Source of the DNA: JACCTU01 sp963809175
GTDB taxonomy: Bacteria; Actinomycetota; Thermoleophilia; Gaiellales; Gaiellaceae
NCBI GenBank assembly: GCA_963809175.1
Contig: CAWEIK010000002.1
Location: forward strand, 107,924-171,923
Length of the DNA stretch: 64,000 bases
Reading direction: 5' to 3'
Position 1 is the first letter of the stretch, and every line of letters begins with the position of its first letter. A program made the position numbers and the translations under genes. The notes below the pieces were generated by a model, which saw nothing but the letters and a program-made list of their open reading frames with translations, searched no databases and was not told the DNA's origin. Below, in pieces: positions 27,977-36,261 of the stretch.

Positions 27977-28678
27977 CCCGAGACGCTACCTCCGGTCTCT
28001 TTCCGCAACTGCTGCACCTCTTCTTCTGTCAGCTCGCGCCATTCCCCTGCAGGGAGATCACCCAACTCGAGCCCGTCGTAGCGTGACCGGTGCAGGCGCA
28101 GGACCGGCAGGCCGACTGCGTCGCACATCCGTTTGACCTGGTGCTTGCGCCCTTCGTGCAGCGTCGAGCTCGAGCCGGTGCGGGCCGAGGCGACGGGCGC
28201 GGGCCGGAGCCGTTCGGCCGTCGTCCAGCTGCACGCCTTCGCTGAGCTGCCGAAGCTGGTCCTCCTTCGGGTCGCCCTCGACCTCGACCTCGTACACCTT
28301 GTCGACGCCGTAGCGAGGATGCGCAAGCCGGTGCGCGAGCGGCCCGTCGTTCGTCAGCAGCAGCGCGCCGGTCGTGTCGGCGTCGAGGCGACCGACGGGG
28401 ACGACGCGCGCCTCGTGGCGCACGAGGTCGACGACGGTCGGTCGGCGCTGCGGGTCGCGGGCGGTGGTCACGACGCCGGCGGGCTTGTGCAGGAGCACGT
28501 AGGCGAGCGGCTGCGGCGCGACGGCGCGGCCGTCGACCTCGACGCGGTCCGCCTGCTCGACGAACGTGTTCAGCTGGCCGGGCGCGCCGTTCACCGTGAC
28601 CCGACCGGCCTTGATCAGCTCGTCGGCGCTTCGGCGCGACGCGATGCCCGCGCGCGCGAGGTAGGCGTTCAGCCGCAC
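27973..28678 (-). CDS. rluB: rRNA pseudouridine synthase, RsuA/RluB family (one apparent frameshift)
   Basis: The N-terminal S4 domain (MRLNAYLARAGIASRRSADE) is followed by the synthase domain with VPVGRLDADTTGALLLTNDG, where the Asp of GRLD is catalytic. One extra base near 28164 moves the last third into another frame; corrected, it reads RLELTLHEGRKHQVKRM and then VLRLHRSRYDGLELGDL. 706 bases fit 234 residues plus one base. The GTG start at 28678 is 18 bases from the divergent GYD-domain gene. RluB, rather than RsuA or RluE, is inferred from the S4 domain and its usual genomic position near scpB, which is close by here. Confidence 0.85.
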
Positions 28679-28684
28679 AGCTCA

Positions 28685-28690
28685 TAAGAT
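28685..28690 (+). promoter_or_regulatory. Probable -10 element of the GYD-domain gene
   Basis: TAAGAT, 6 bases before the ATG at 28697, giving a leaderless transcript. Confidence 0.45.
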
Positions 28691-28696
28691 TGCCCC

Positions 28697-28987
28697 ATGC
28701 CGCACTACATCTCGCTGATGCGCTGGACGTCCCAGGGGATGGCGGGCCTCCCGGCGTGGCGGGAGCGGGTCGAAGAGGGCGAGCGGATCATCCAGGAGGC
28801 CGGCGGCAGCCTGATCGGCGTGTACGTCACGCTCGGCCGGTACGACGTCGTCGAGATCTTCGAGTGCCCGGACGACGACAAGGCGGCCGAGATCCTGATG
28901 AAGCTCCAGCGCCACGGCGCCGAGCACACGGAGACGCTCCGCGGCTTCACGCGCGAGGAAGCGGAAGCGATCATCCGCCGCCTCTAG
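28697..28987 (+). CDS. GYD-domain protein
   Basis: A 96-residue protein of the GYD family (the related motif here is LGRYDVVEIFECPDD near residue 50), a small dimeric alpha/beta fold like other ferredoxin-like stress domains. The start MPHYISLMRWTSQGM is typical. The biochemical function is unknown. It stands alone, with a probable leaderless promoter, and is followed by a short GC-rich hairpin. Confidence 0.8.
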   Translation: MPHYISLMRWTSQGMAGLPAWRERVEEGERIIQEAGGSLIGVYVTLGRYDVVEIFECPDDDKAAEILMKLQRHGAEHTETLRGFTREEAEAIIRRL

Positions 28988-29031
28988 CGGCGCCTGCCCC
29001 ACATTTCCCTTTCCGCAGTTCCCTTCCCCCG

Positions 29032-29047
29032 GGGCGCTTTCGCGCCC
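29032..29047 (+). terminator. GC-rich hairpin after the GYD gene
   Basis: GGGCGC-TTTC-GCGCCC is a perfect 6-bp stem with a 4-base loop, 44 bases past the GYD stop. A short T-rich stretch (CTTTT) follows about 10 bases later, not directly, so termination is plausible but not certain. Confidence 0.4.
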
Positions 29048-29151
29048 TGCCCCCGCTTTTGAGGGTAGTCGTGAAAACGTGACGTGTCTGTGCCGACTCG
29101 TGACGATTCGCTGACTTCAAGCCCACAGGTGCCGACGCCGATAGACGAGGG

Positions 29152-29782
29152 ATGGACCGCTCCTCCTCCGGTCTCCTTTGGGCTGCGATCGCCCTCGTCA
29201 CGGCCGTGCTGTTCGTCGGCGCGTACTTCGGCACCAAGCTCTCGCTCGAGCGGCCGCCGGCCGAGCAGGCGCAGCTGCAGCTGCAGTCCTCGGGCAAGTG
29301 GGCGCGCTACGTGGCACCGGAGACCGTCGTGCCCGCGCGCCGACGACCTCAGCGCGAGCGTTCGGGTCGAGGAGCAGGTCGAGCTCTGCCTCCTCAACTA
29401 TGCGCGCGGGGTCGCGGGCGTCGGGCCGCTGAACATCTCTCCCGCGCTGATGAGCTCTGCGAAGTTCAAGGCGGACGACATCGTTCGCTGCAACCAGTTC
29501 GCGCACGACGCGTGCGGCTTCGACGTCCGCCAGCGCTTCGCCGACTCCGGGTACTTCCGCAGCGACCTCCAGAGCCGCTTCGGCGAGAACCTCGCCTGGG
29601 GCAGCGTCGAGGCCGGGAGCCCGCGCGGCGCGCTCCTCGGCTGGCTCGACTCGGCCGAGCACCGCGCGAACCTCTTCAAGCCGGAGTGGACGGAGCAGGG
29701 AATCGCCCTCGTCTACGTGCCGAGCTTCCGCGGCGTCGCGAACAGCCGCATCTGGGTCTCGCACTTCGGCCACCAGGGCTAG
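29152..29782 (+). CDS. CAP (SCP/PR1)-domain secreted protein (one apparent frameshift)
   Basis: Residues 1-28 form a signal anchor (MDRSSSGLLWAAIALVTAVL). After one extra base near 29340 the frame continues with a CAP domain: VELCLLNYARGVAGVGPLNI, FGENLAWGSVEAG and DSAEHRANLFKPEWTEQGIA; the GENLAWG and HRANLF motifs are the family signature. 631 bases fit 209 residues plus one base. Bacterial CAP proteins act outside the cell, with roles seldom known. The LLM gene follows 17 bases later. Confidence 0.82.
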
Positions 29783-29785
29783 AGC

Positions 29786-29791
29786 TAAAGT
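29786..29791 (+). promoter_or_regulatory. Probable -10 element of the second LLM gene
   Basis: TAAAGT, 8 bases before the GTG at 29800; it starts four bases after the upstream stop codon. Confidence 0.4.
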
Positions 29792-29799
29792 CCGCGGCC

Positions 29800-30748
29800 G
29801 TGCGGGTCGCGTTGATGATCGAGGGCCAGGAGGGCGTCACCTGGGAGCAGTGGGTCGCCCTGGCCGAGACGTGCGAGCGCGCCGGGATCGAGACGCTCTT
29901 CCGCTCCGACCACTACCTCTCGTTCTCGTTCCCGCACGAGCGCGCCGCGCACGACGCGTGGACGACGATCGCCGGCCTGGCCGCACGCACGACGAAGCTT
30001 CGCTTCGGCACGCTCGTCTCGCCGGTCACGTTCCGCCACCCGTCGCGTGCTCGCGAACGCCGTCGCGACCGTCGACCACATCTCGGGCGGTCGCGTCGAG
30101 CTGGGGATGGGCGCAGGCTGGAACGAGCTCGAGCACGAGGCGTTCGGATTTCCGTTTCCGCCGCTTCGCGAGCGCCTCGAGCACCTCGCCGAGCAAATCG
30201 AGATCGTCCACCGGCTCTGGACGGAGGAGCACGTCACGTTCGAGGGCAAGCACTACCACCTGGTCGATTGCCCGGCGCTCCCGAAGCCGGTGCAGAGCCC
30301 GCACCCGCCGCTGCTCGTCGGCGGCCGCGCGAAGCCCGGCACCGCGGTCCCCGCCGCTCGCTTCGCGGACGAGTACAACGTGATCGGCGCGTCGCTCGAG
30401 GACTACGTCGCGGCGCGCAAGGCGCTGGACGAGGCGTGCGAGCGCGAAGGTCGTGACCCGAAGACGCTTCGCATGTCGGTCATGACGGGCGTCCTGCTCG
30501 GCACCGACGAGGACGACTTGCTCGCGAAGGCGCGCCTCTCGATGGAGCGTTGGGGCTCGCCGATGTCACCGGAAGAAGCGTTGGAACGCGGCCGTGCGCG
30601 CGGCACCGCCGGCACGCCGGAGCAGCTGATCGAAGGGCTCCGCCGGCTCGAGGACGTCGGCGTCGAGCGCGTGATGCTGCAGCACATCCGGCACGAGGAC
30701 CTCGAGACGGTCGAGCTGCTCGGCCGCGAAGTCGTCGCGAAGCTCTAA
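29800..30748 (+). CDS. LLM-class F420-dependent oxidoreductase (one apparent frameshift)
   Basis: A luciferase-like oxidoreductase of about 315 residues. The N-terminal strand and the family segment SGGRVELGMGAGWNELEHEA are clear, followed by LPKPVQSPHPPLLVGG. An extra base near 30045 breaks the conserved FRHPSVLANAVATVDH stretch. The LVGG and GAGWNE motifs match F420-dependent members better than bacterial luciferases; cofactor and substrate are inferred from family only. Its 3' end overlaps the convergent scpB by four bases. Confidence 0.84.
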
Positions 30749-31347
30749 GCGGGGCGCTTCTCGGCGACCGACACGAGCCGGTCGCGGATCTCGTCGACGT
30801 CGCCGCCGAGATCGTCCAGGCGCGGCAGCTCCGAGAGCGACTGGAGCCCGAACACACGCTCGAAGAGCGGCGTCGTCCGGTAGCGGATCGCGCCGCCCGC
30901 GCCGTCGTCTCGTCCCGCCTCGGAGATCAGCCCACGCTCGACGAGGTTCGCCACCGCGGAGTCAGCCGACACGCCGCGGATCCGCGCCACGTCCGGCCGA
31001 GTGCACGGCCCGAGGTACGCCACGATCGCGAGCGTCTCGAGCGACGCCTGAGAGAGCGACCGCTGGACGGGCCGCTCGAACAGCCGCCCGCACGCCTCCG
31101 CTGCCTCGCGCGCGGCGCGAAAGGCCCAGCCGCCCGCGACCTGCTCGAGCACGATCCCGCTCCGACCCTCGCTGTAGCGCTCGCGGAGCAGTCCGAGCGC
31201 CGTCTCGACCCGCTCGGTCTCGTCCGCGGCCGCCTCGACGAGCTCCGCCACGGTCAGCGGCTGCGAGGCCACGACGAGCAGCGCCTCGATCGTGCGGGCG
31301 AGCTGGTCGACCGGACTGGCGGTGATCAGGCGGAGCGGACGGTCCAC
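30745..31347 (-). CDS. scpB: Segregation and condensation protein B
   Basis: A 200-residue winged-helix protein that joins ScpA and SMC in the condensin complex for chromosome segregation. Typical segments are ARTIEALLVVASQPLTVAEL, SLSQASLETLAIVAYLGPCT and RGVSADSAVANLVERGLISE. The GTG at 31347 overlaps the end of scpA by 22 bases, a usual arrangement; a slightly later start cannot be excluded. Confidence 0.92.
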   Translation of the reverse strand: MDRPLRLITASPVDQLARTIEALLVVASQPLTVAELVEAAADETERVETALGLLRERYSEGRSGIVLEQVAGGWAFRAAREAAEACGRLFERPVQRSLSQASLETLAIVAYLGPCTRPDVARIRGVSADSAVANLVERGLISEAGRDDGAGGAIRYRTTPLFERVFGLQSLSELPRLDDLGGDVDEIRDRLVSVAEKRPA

Positions 31348-32084
31348 GATTCGTTCCTTTCGACGTCGGGATGGGAAATCCTGATCGGCGCGAACGGCGC
31401 CGCCTGCTCGATCGCGATCTCGTTCGAGCGTCGCAGGTCGAGCAGGGCGAGGAAGGCGACGGCGACCTCGGTTCGCGAGAGCCCGTCCACCGCCTCCTCG
31501 AAGTCGAACCGCGTCCGCCGCGCGAGCAGCGCCCGGAAGCGCTCGATGAACTGCGAGACGGGCGGGAAGCGAAGCGACATGTGCGCCAGCGAGACGTTCG
31601 GCGGCTCCTGCGCGAGCAGCCGCAGCACCGAGGCGAGCGACTCCGGCTCCTGCGGGGCGAGCTTCCGCTCCGTCCGCGGCGCGAGCGGGGCCGGCCCGAG
31701 CCGGAAGAACCGGTCGCGCTCGGCTGCGAGCCGCTCGGTCAGCCACCCGGCCGCATCCTTCATGCGGCGGTACTCCTCGAGGCGCCGCGCGAGCTCCTCC
31801 GCGGCCTCCTCGGGCTCGAGCTCGGCGAGGTCGGCGTCCTCCGCGAACAGGCCACGCGCCTTCAGCTCGAGCAGCGCCGAGACCAGCACGAGGAACTCGC
31901 CGCACACTTCCAGGTCGAGTTGCTCGCGCTCGGCGAGCCGCTCGATGAAGGCGACGATGATCCCCGCCACGTCCACCTCGGCGAGGTCGAGCTCCTCCCG
32001 GAGCACGAGGCTCAACAGGAGGTCGAACGGCCCTTCGAAGGCGTCCAGATCCAGCTCGAGCTCGCGCACGACCACGGGCGTCAC
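31326..32084 (-). CDS. scpA: Segregation and condensation protein A
   Basis: A 252-residue kleisin partner of SMC. N-terminal FEGPFDLLLSLVLREELDLA is the family signature, followed by the conserved helical block EYLVLVSALLELKAR-like segment (here FLVLVSALLELKARGL) and a C-terminal winged helix (DGLSRTEVAVAFLALLDLRR). GTG 32084 is chosen; GTG 32075 is a close alternative. It is followed by scpB and preceded by lgt. Confidence 0.92.
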   Translation of the reverse strand: MTPVVVRELELDLDAFEGPFDLLLSLVLREELDLAEVDVAGIIVAFIERLAEREQLDLEVCGEFLVLVSALLELKARGLFAEDADLAELEPEEAAEELARRLEEYRRMKDAAGWLTERLAAERDRFFRLGPAPLAPRTERKLAPQEPESLASVLRLLAQEPPNVSLAHMSLRFPPVSQFIERFRALLARRTRFDFEEAVDGLSRTEVAVAFLALLDLRRSNEIAIEQAAPFAPIRISHPDVERNESWTVRSA

Positions 32085-32101
32085 CCTAGCGCCCTCCCCG
32101 G

Positions 32102-32999
32102 CTAGCGGCGGCCGCGCGGAACGGCCATCGCGGGCCGCTTCTTCTCGGCACGCCCGCGCCGGAAACCGAGCCGCGGGAGCTTCCCGTCGTAGATCTGCCA
32201 GTAGATGAAGAAGAGCGACGACGCGATGAACAGCACGAGCGCGACCCACGCGTTGACGCGCATCCCCCAGAACATCCCCGACGGATCGATCCGCAGCTGC
32301 TCGAGCAGGAAGCGGCCGAACGTGTACCACGCGACGTAGAGCGAGAACAGCGCGGGCGGCCGGATCCGCCACCGCTTTCCGACCAAGATCAGGACGCCGA
32401 CCCCGACGAGGTTCCACAGCGCCTCGTAGGCGAAGGTCGGGTGGAAGGTCGTGCCGGGCGGGAAGTCCAGGTTGTGCGCGTCGTCGATCTCGAGCGCCCA
32501 CGGCAGGTCGGTCGGCTTGCCGTAGAGCTCCTGGTTCCACCAGTTGCCGAGGCGGCCGATCGCCTGTGCCAGCAGCAGCGCGGGCGCGACGACGTCGAGC
32601 GCTCGCAGCACGCTCCCGCCCTGCGCGCTTGATCACCCAGGCGCCCGCCAGGACGCCGAAGAGGATGCCGCCCCAGATCCCGAGGCCTCCCTCCCAGACC
32701 TCGAACACGCCCTGCCACTTCGGGTCGGGGACGTCGTCCCACGACGTGGCCACGTGGTAGAGCCGTGCGCCGACGATCCCGGCCGCGACGCCCCACACGG
32801 CGACGCGGAGGATCAGGTCGGTGTCGCCCTCACGCCGCCCCCAGCGCCAGCGGGTGAGCATGACCGCGGCGATGATCGCGACGAGGAGCGTCAGCCCGTA
32901 CGCGTGAACCGCCGGCAGCGGGCCGGGCAGATCGAACTGGCCGGACGACGGCGAGGGGATGCTGGCGAGCACGCTGGCGAGCACGGCGGCATTCTGCAC
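32102..32999 (-). CDS. lgt: Prolipoprotein diacylglyceryl transferase (one apparent frameshift)
   Basis: Membrane enzyme that attaches diacylglycerol to the lipobox Cys of prolipoproteins such as FbpA and the DUF3352 protein in this window. Several membrane segments are present, and the signature QAIGRLGNWWNQELYGKPTD holds the essential Arg and Asn. The N-terminal HAYGLTLLVAII and GARLYHVATSW are also typical. An extra base near 32620 separates the halves; 898 bases fit 298 residues plus one base. The start is ATG 32999. Confidence 0.9.
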
Positions 33000-33000
33000 G

Positions 33001-33043
33001 CCGCGTCAGACGCGGGCGCGGCTAGGAGCGCTTGGCGCTCCTA
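33001..33043 (-). terminator. Two adjacent perfect hairpins after the small gene at 33,041
   Basis: CCGCGTC-A-GACGCGG (33001-33015) and TAGGAGCGC-TTG-GCGCTCCTA (33023-33043) lie side by side between lgt and the small gene. The larger one, a 9-bp stem with a 3-base loop, includes the stop codon of the upstream small gene. Neither has a T-tract, so an intrinsic terminator or an mRNA-stabilising structure are both possible. Confidence 0.45.
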
Positions 33044-33244
33044 AATCAGAATCTGGAGGGCCAGCTCTTGCGAGCAGCCCGCCGCGAGCAGGTCGCTCGC
33101 GAGGTGCAGATCGATGTCGAGACGGGCCGCGAGCTCCGCGGCTGCCTGCGGCTCGTAGCCCGCACGCTCGAGCGCCTCGGCGCGCCAGCGCTCGATTCGC
33201 TCGATTTCTGTCCCGACCCTGGTGTCAGCTTCAGCCGCAGTCAT
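33041..33244 (-). CDS. Small helical protein of unknown function
   Basis: A 67-residue acidic, probably all-helical protein (TEIERIERWRAEALERAGYE, then LDIDLHLASDLLAAGCSQEL). Good codon use, an ATG with a purine-rich stretch upstream (GGGAGCGAG) and a hairpin at the stop support it as a real gene. I have the impression of similar short proteins in other Thermoleophilia but cannot name a family. The 127-base gap on its upstream side holds a TTGACG hexamer and a short C4/G4 hairpin near 33,295. Confidence 0.6.
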   Translation of the reverse strand: MTAAEADTRVGTEIERIERWRAEALERAGYEPQAAAELAARLDIDLHLASDLLAAGCSQELALQILI

Positions 33245-33371
33245 TTCTCGCTCCCTTATCTACCACTTCACCTTCGTCAAAACGACGGGAGCGGATCTCC
33301 CCTTACAGGGGGATTCCGGCTGTTAACGAGAATTCAACGGGCGGCCACCCCTGGGCGACCGCCCGCCGAAG

Positions 33372-33869
33372 CTAGGGCTGAGCGACCGGTGCCGCCGAGG
33401 GGCGAGACCGGCGCGCGATCAGGAAGAGCACGAGCAGCCCCGCAGCAGCCGCCGCGAGCACCCACGTCCAGTCGGGGATCGAGAAGCCGCCGTCGCTGCC
33501 GGCGCCGATCTGGACCGGCGCGAACGAGTGGGTCTGGCTGAAGCCGTCGTCGACCACGTACGTCCAGCTGCCCTGGCTCGGGAACTCGACCTTCGCCAGG
33601 TACACCCCGGCCTCACCCGTCGGAACGGCCGCGAACTCATGGGTCTCGCCGCCCTTCGAGATCTTGACCACGGGCGAGACGCCGACGAGCGGCGTCACAC
33701 CGTGTTGAAGGATCGTCACCTCGGCGTTCCAGGTGTCCCCGGCGCCGATCCCGCCGTCGGGCGGACTGAGTCCGGCCGTCGCGAAGCCACCCGCGGCCGC
33801 CGGCGCGGCGAGCACGAGCGCCGCCGTGACGGCGAGGAGCAATGCGCGCATCGAGAGGTCTCCTTTCAT
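33372..33869 (-). CDS. Secreted membrane-anchored beta-sandwich protein (YtkA/FixH-like, uncertain)
   Basis: A protein of about 160 residues with a signal peptide (MRALLLAVTAALVLAAPAAA, if the start is the second ATG at 33851), a soluble domain and a C-terminal membrane segment (WVLAAAAAGLLVLFLIARRS). The middle part (NAEVTILQHGVTPLVGVSP, GVYLAKVEFPSQGSWTYVVD) resembles the immunoglobulin-like folds of YtkA or FixH-type proteins. The function is unknown. It lies behind the sigma factor and its partner on the same strand, 21 bases after them. Confidence 0.6.
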   Translation of the reverse strand: MKGDLSMRALLLAVTAALVLAAPAAAGGFATAGLSPPDGGIGAGDTWNAEVTILQHGVTPLVGVSPVVKISKGGETHEFAAVPTGEAGVYLAKVEFPSQGSWTYVVDDGFSQTHSFAPVQIGAGSDGGFSIPDWTWVLAAAAAGLLVLFLIARRSRPSAAPVAQP

Positions 33870-33890
33870 TTCGCTACCCCCAATACACCG

Positions 33891-34559
33891 CTAAGGGCCT
33901 TTGAGGTTCCGGGCGACGGCCCGCGCGTCCGCGACCGAGCGCGCGCCCTCGAGCCGGTAGGTGATCTCGCCGGCCTCCCAGATCAGGACGTTTCCGGCCA
34001 ACCGGCGCGATTTCGCCTCGATCTGGCCCGTCTTCGGGTCGCGGTAGATGATCTCGTGGCGCGCGCCGGTGATCCAGAGCCCCGGCTCGCCGCGGACGTC
34101 GACGCCGACCGTCTGCGAGCCCGGGCCGAGCTGCTTCTGCGCGAACGGGAGCTGCTCGCCGCGCCACTGCGAGAGCACGTAGCGCTTCCAGCGGAGGTTG
34201 ACCATCGGCTCGTCGACGTACGCCGTGAAGGGATCACGCGGCGAGAGCAGCGGGAAGTCGACCCTGCGCTGAGCGGTCGCGAACGAGACCTGTTGCCCAA
34301 GAGCGGGCGGACGCACCGGCGCGCGAGGCTGCGTCTCGACCCGCTGCACCTCGACGCCGCCGATCCGGAACAGGTCGAGGATCGCCGCGCGCGTCTGCGG
34401 GATCGCGAGCAGCGCGCCTGCGGCGGCGAGCGCGACGAGCGCGGGCACGAGCCACCACCTGCGCGCGGGACGCTCGAGCCGCGCCAGCACGCGCGGCGCG
34501 AGGTCGGGCTCCTCCGGAAACGCGATCGGCAGCGCGCGGAGCTCGTGCTCGAGGTTCAC
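33891..34559 (-). CDS. Membrane protein coupled to an ECF sigma factor (candidate anti-sigma factor)
   Basis: A 222-residue protein with a short cytoplasmic N-terminus, one membrane segment (WWLVPALVALAAAGALLAIP, about residues 36-55) and an extracytoplasmic domain (GSQTVGVDVRGEPGLWITGA, GNVLIWEAGEITYRLEGARS). Its GTG overlaps the sigma gene stop as GTGA, the usual position of an anti-sigma factor. No zinc-binding HxxxCxxC motif is seen, so it is not a ZAS-type anti-sigma. The role is inferred from topology and coupling. Confidence 0.6.
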   Translation of the reverse strand: MNLEHELRALPIAFPEEPDLAPRVLARLERPARRWWLVPALVALAAAGALLAIPQTRAAILDLFRIGGVEVQRVETQPRAPVRPPALGQQVSFATAQRRVDFPLLSPRDPFTAYVDEPMVNLRWKRYVLSQWRGEQLPFAQKQLGPGSQTVGVDVRGEPGLWITGARHEIIYRDPKTGQIEAKSRRLAGNVLIWEAGEITYRLEGARSVADARAVARNLKGP

Positions 34560-35107
34560 CGCTCCACCTCCTCCCGCAGCTGCGCGAGCGCGCGCGACGT
34601 GCGCGACTTGACCGTGCCGAGCTTGACCCCGAGCGTCTGCGCGGTCTCGTCCTCGGTGAGCCCGAGGAAGAACCGGCACGAGACGACCAGCCGCTCCTCC
34701 TCGCGGAGCCGCTCGACCGCCGCCAGCAGCTCCGCGCGGCGCTCGTCCGAGAGCAGTTCCGCCTCGGGGGACGGGACCGCGTCCCCCGGGCGGGCCTCGT
34801 CGACCAGGCGCAGCGCGAGGTTCGCGCGCCGCCCCGCCGATCTCCGTCGGTTGCGGGCCTCGTTCGCGACGATCTGCAACAACCAAGGCCGAAACGGCGC
34901 GCCGCGCCGGAACCGCCCGAGCGCGCGGTAGGCCTTCACGAACCCGTCCTGCGCGGCCTCCTCGGCGTCCGCGGGGTCGCGGGCGATCAGGAACGCGGTT
35001 CGAAACGCGATTCCCTGGTGCGCTCTCACGAGCGCCTCGTATGCCGAAGCGTCTCCACGTTTGGCCCGTTCGATCAGCTCGTGTTCGTCGAGTGGCCGGT
35101 CCACCAC
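34556..35107 (-). CDS. ECF (group IV) RNA polymerase sigma factor
   Basis: A 183-residue SigE-like factor. Region 2 is AYEALVRAHQGIAFRTAFLI with DPADAEEAAQDGFVKAYRAL, and region 4 is EETLGVKLGTVKSRTSRAL-like (here AQTLGVKLGTVKSRTSRALA). There is no region 3 and no C-terminal extension. The ATG start at 35107 gives MVDRPLDEHELIERAKRGD. A GGAAC...GTGT element upstream suggests autoregulation. It is coupled to a membrane protein. Confidence 0.9.
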   Translation of the reverse strand: MVDRPLDEHELIERAKRGDASAYEALVRAHQGIAFRTAFLIARDPADAEEAAQDGFVKAYRALGRFRRGAPFRPWLLQIVANEARNRRRSAGRRANLALRLVDEARPGDAVPSPEAELLSDERRAELLAAVERLREEERLVVSCRFFLGLTEDETAQTLGVKLGTVKSRTSRALAQLREEVER

Positions 35108-35115
35108 CGCTGCTT

Positions 35116-35142
35116 CTACACCGCCGGGCTCCGAGCCGTTCC
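35116..35142 (-). promoter_or_regulatory. Candidate ECF-type promoter of the sigma gene
   Basis: On the minus strand GGAAC (35138-35142), 16 bases, then GTGTAG (35116-35121). GGAAC is the commonest -35 of ECF sigma factors and 16 is the usual spacing. It ends 8 bases before the ATG. The -10 match is weak. Confidence 0.35.
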
Positions 35143-35236
35143 CGGCCTATTGATGAGCGCGGCCGAGTGTGAAACCATTGACGCGGCGTTCAAAACAGCC
35201 GTCCGAGCAGAACGGCGGTAGAGGGAGAGGGCACAC

Positions 35237-36261
35237 TTGCGGGTTACTCGTACAGGACTCGGCGCGGCGGCGACCGCGCTGGCATTTCTCACAATCGGAC
35301 TTCTCGGCGGAGCCGCGCAGGCTTCGACGAGCTCCGACTGCAACGACTCAGGCCGGGCGATCTGCATTCGAGGTCACTGACGAGGACTTCATCACGCACT
35401 CGACGACGGCCGTGAGCCGGTACACGAAGTACACGACACAGGTGTCCAACGACGGCGGCTCGGCGCTGACGAACGGCAGTGCGACGGTCACCCTGAAGGA
35501 TGTCGTCGGCGGGAACCCCGTGGCGACGACCGCGAAGTTCGTGGCCACCCCGGCAGGCTGCACGACCGTGTCGACGACGTCGTTCACCTGCCCTCTGCCG
35601 AACCTCGCCGCGTTCACGGCGGCTCCGACGATCGGCCCGTTCTTCGCGTCGACGTCGACGGACACTGCGGCGACGGCGACTCGAGCTCGTCGTGACCGCG
35701 ACGTTCAAGGAGAGGGCGAACGACAACGGAACGTCCGACCCCAATCTCGACCTCTTCAGCGTGAGCGAGGACACGATCCTCGAGCCGGAGGAGGACTTCT
35801 CGCAGTCGGTCGCCTTCCTCGGCGGCTCGACGCTGCTCGAGACGCTTCCCGGCCACCGCGGCCAGTCGAGCGTGTTCCGGATCCCGGTGGTTGCTGCGGT
35901 ACCCGGCGGGTTCGAGCTCACCACGCTCGAAGAGTTCAGCAGCGGCGACTCCGGCTACTTCTGCCCGACGGGCTTCGCCTGCTTCGGGCAGAGCGTCGCG
36001 ACGTCGGCGCCCGGCATCTTCTCAGCGTCGAACCTGGCGAACCTCGTCACGACGATCGACCTGGCGCTGCTCCCGAAGGGCGTGACCGAGAAGTCGCTCC
36101 GCGTCCACCACGACTCGGCGTCGTTCACGACCGCGTGCGGCGGAGCCCTCCTCAGCACGCCGAGCGTCGTACCCTGCCGGCGCGTCGTGATCGATCGCAA
36201 GGCCGGCACGGTCACGATCGACACGTGGGACAACCACCAGGGGGACTGGGGCTTCAGTTAG
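35237..36261 (+). CDS. Secreted protein with DUF11-like beta-sandwich pattern (two apparent frameshifts)
   Basis: Starts at TTG 35237 behind a strong purine-rich site (GAGGGAGAGG at 35221-35230). A signal peptide (TGLGAAATALAFLTIGLLGG) is followed, after a +1 break near 35360, by a repeat-type domain (KYTTQVSNDGGSALTNGSAT) and, after a second break near 35685, by a longer C-terminal part (ELVVTATFKERANDNGTSDP, VPGGFELTTLEEFSSGDSGY). 1025 bases fit 340 residues plus two bases. I recognise no named family beyond the resemblance to DUF11-type extracellular repeats. Its stop overlaps the convergent cyclase gene by eight bases. Confidence 0.65.

Noticed and set aside
33290..33305. CCTTACA in the gap at 33,295 as a fourth DtxR-type site
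   Set aside because: Only one half-site is present; the flanks form a C4/G4 hairpin and the TGTCAGG arm is missing.
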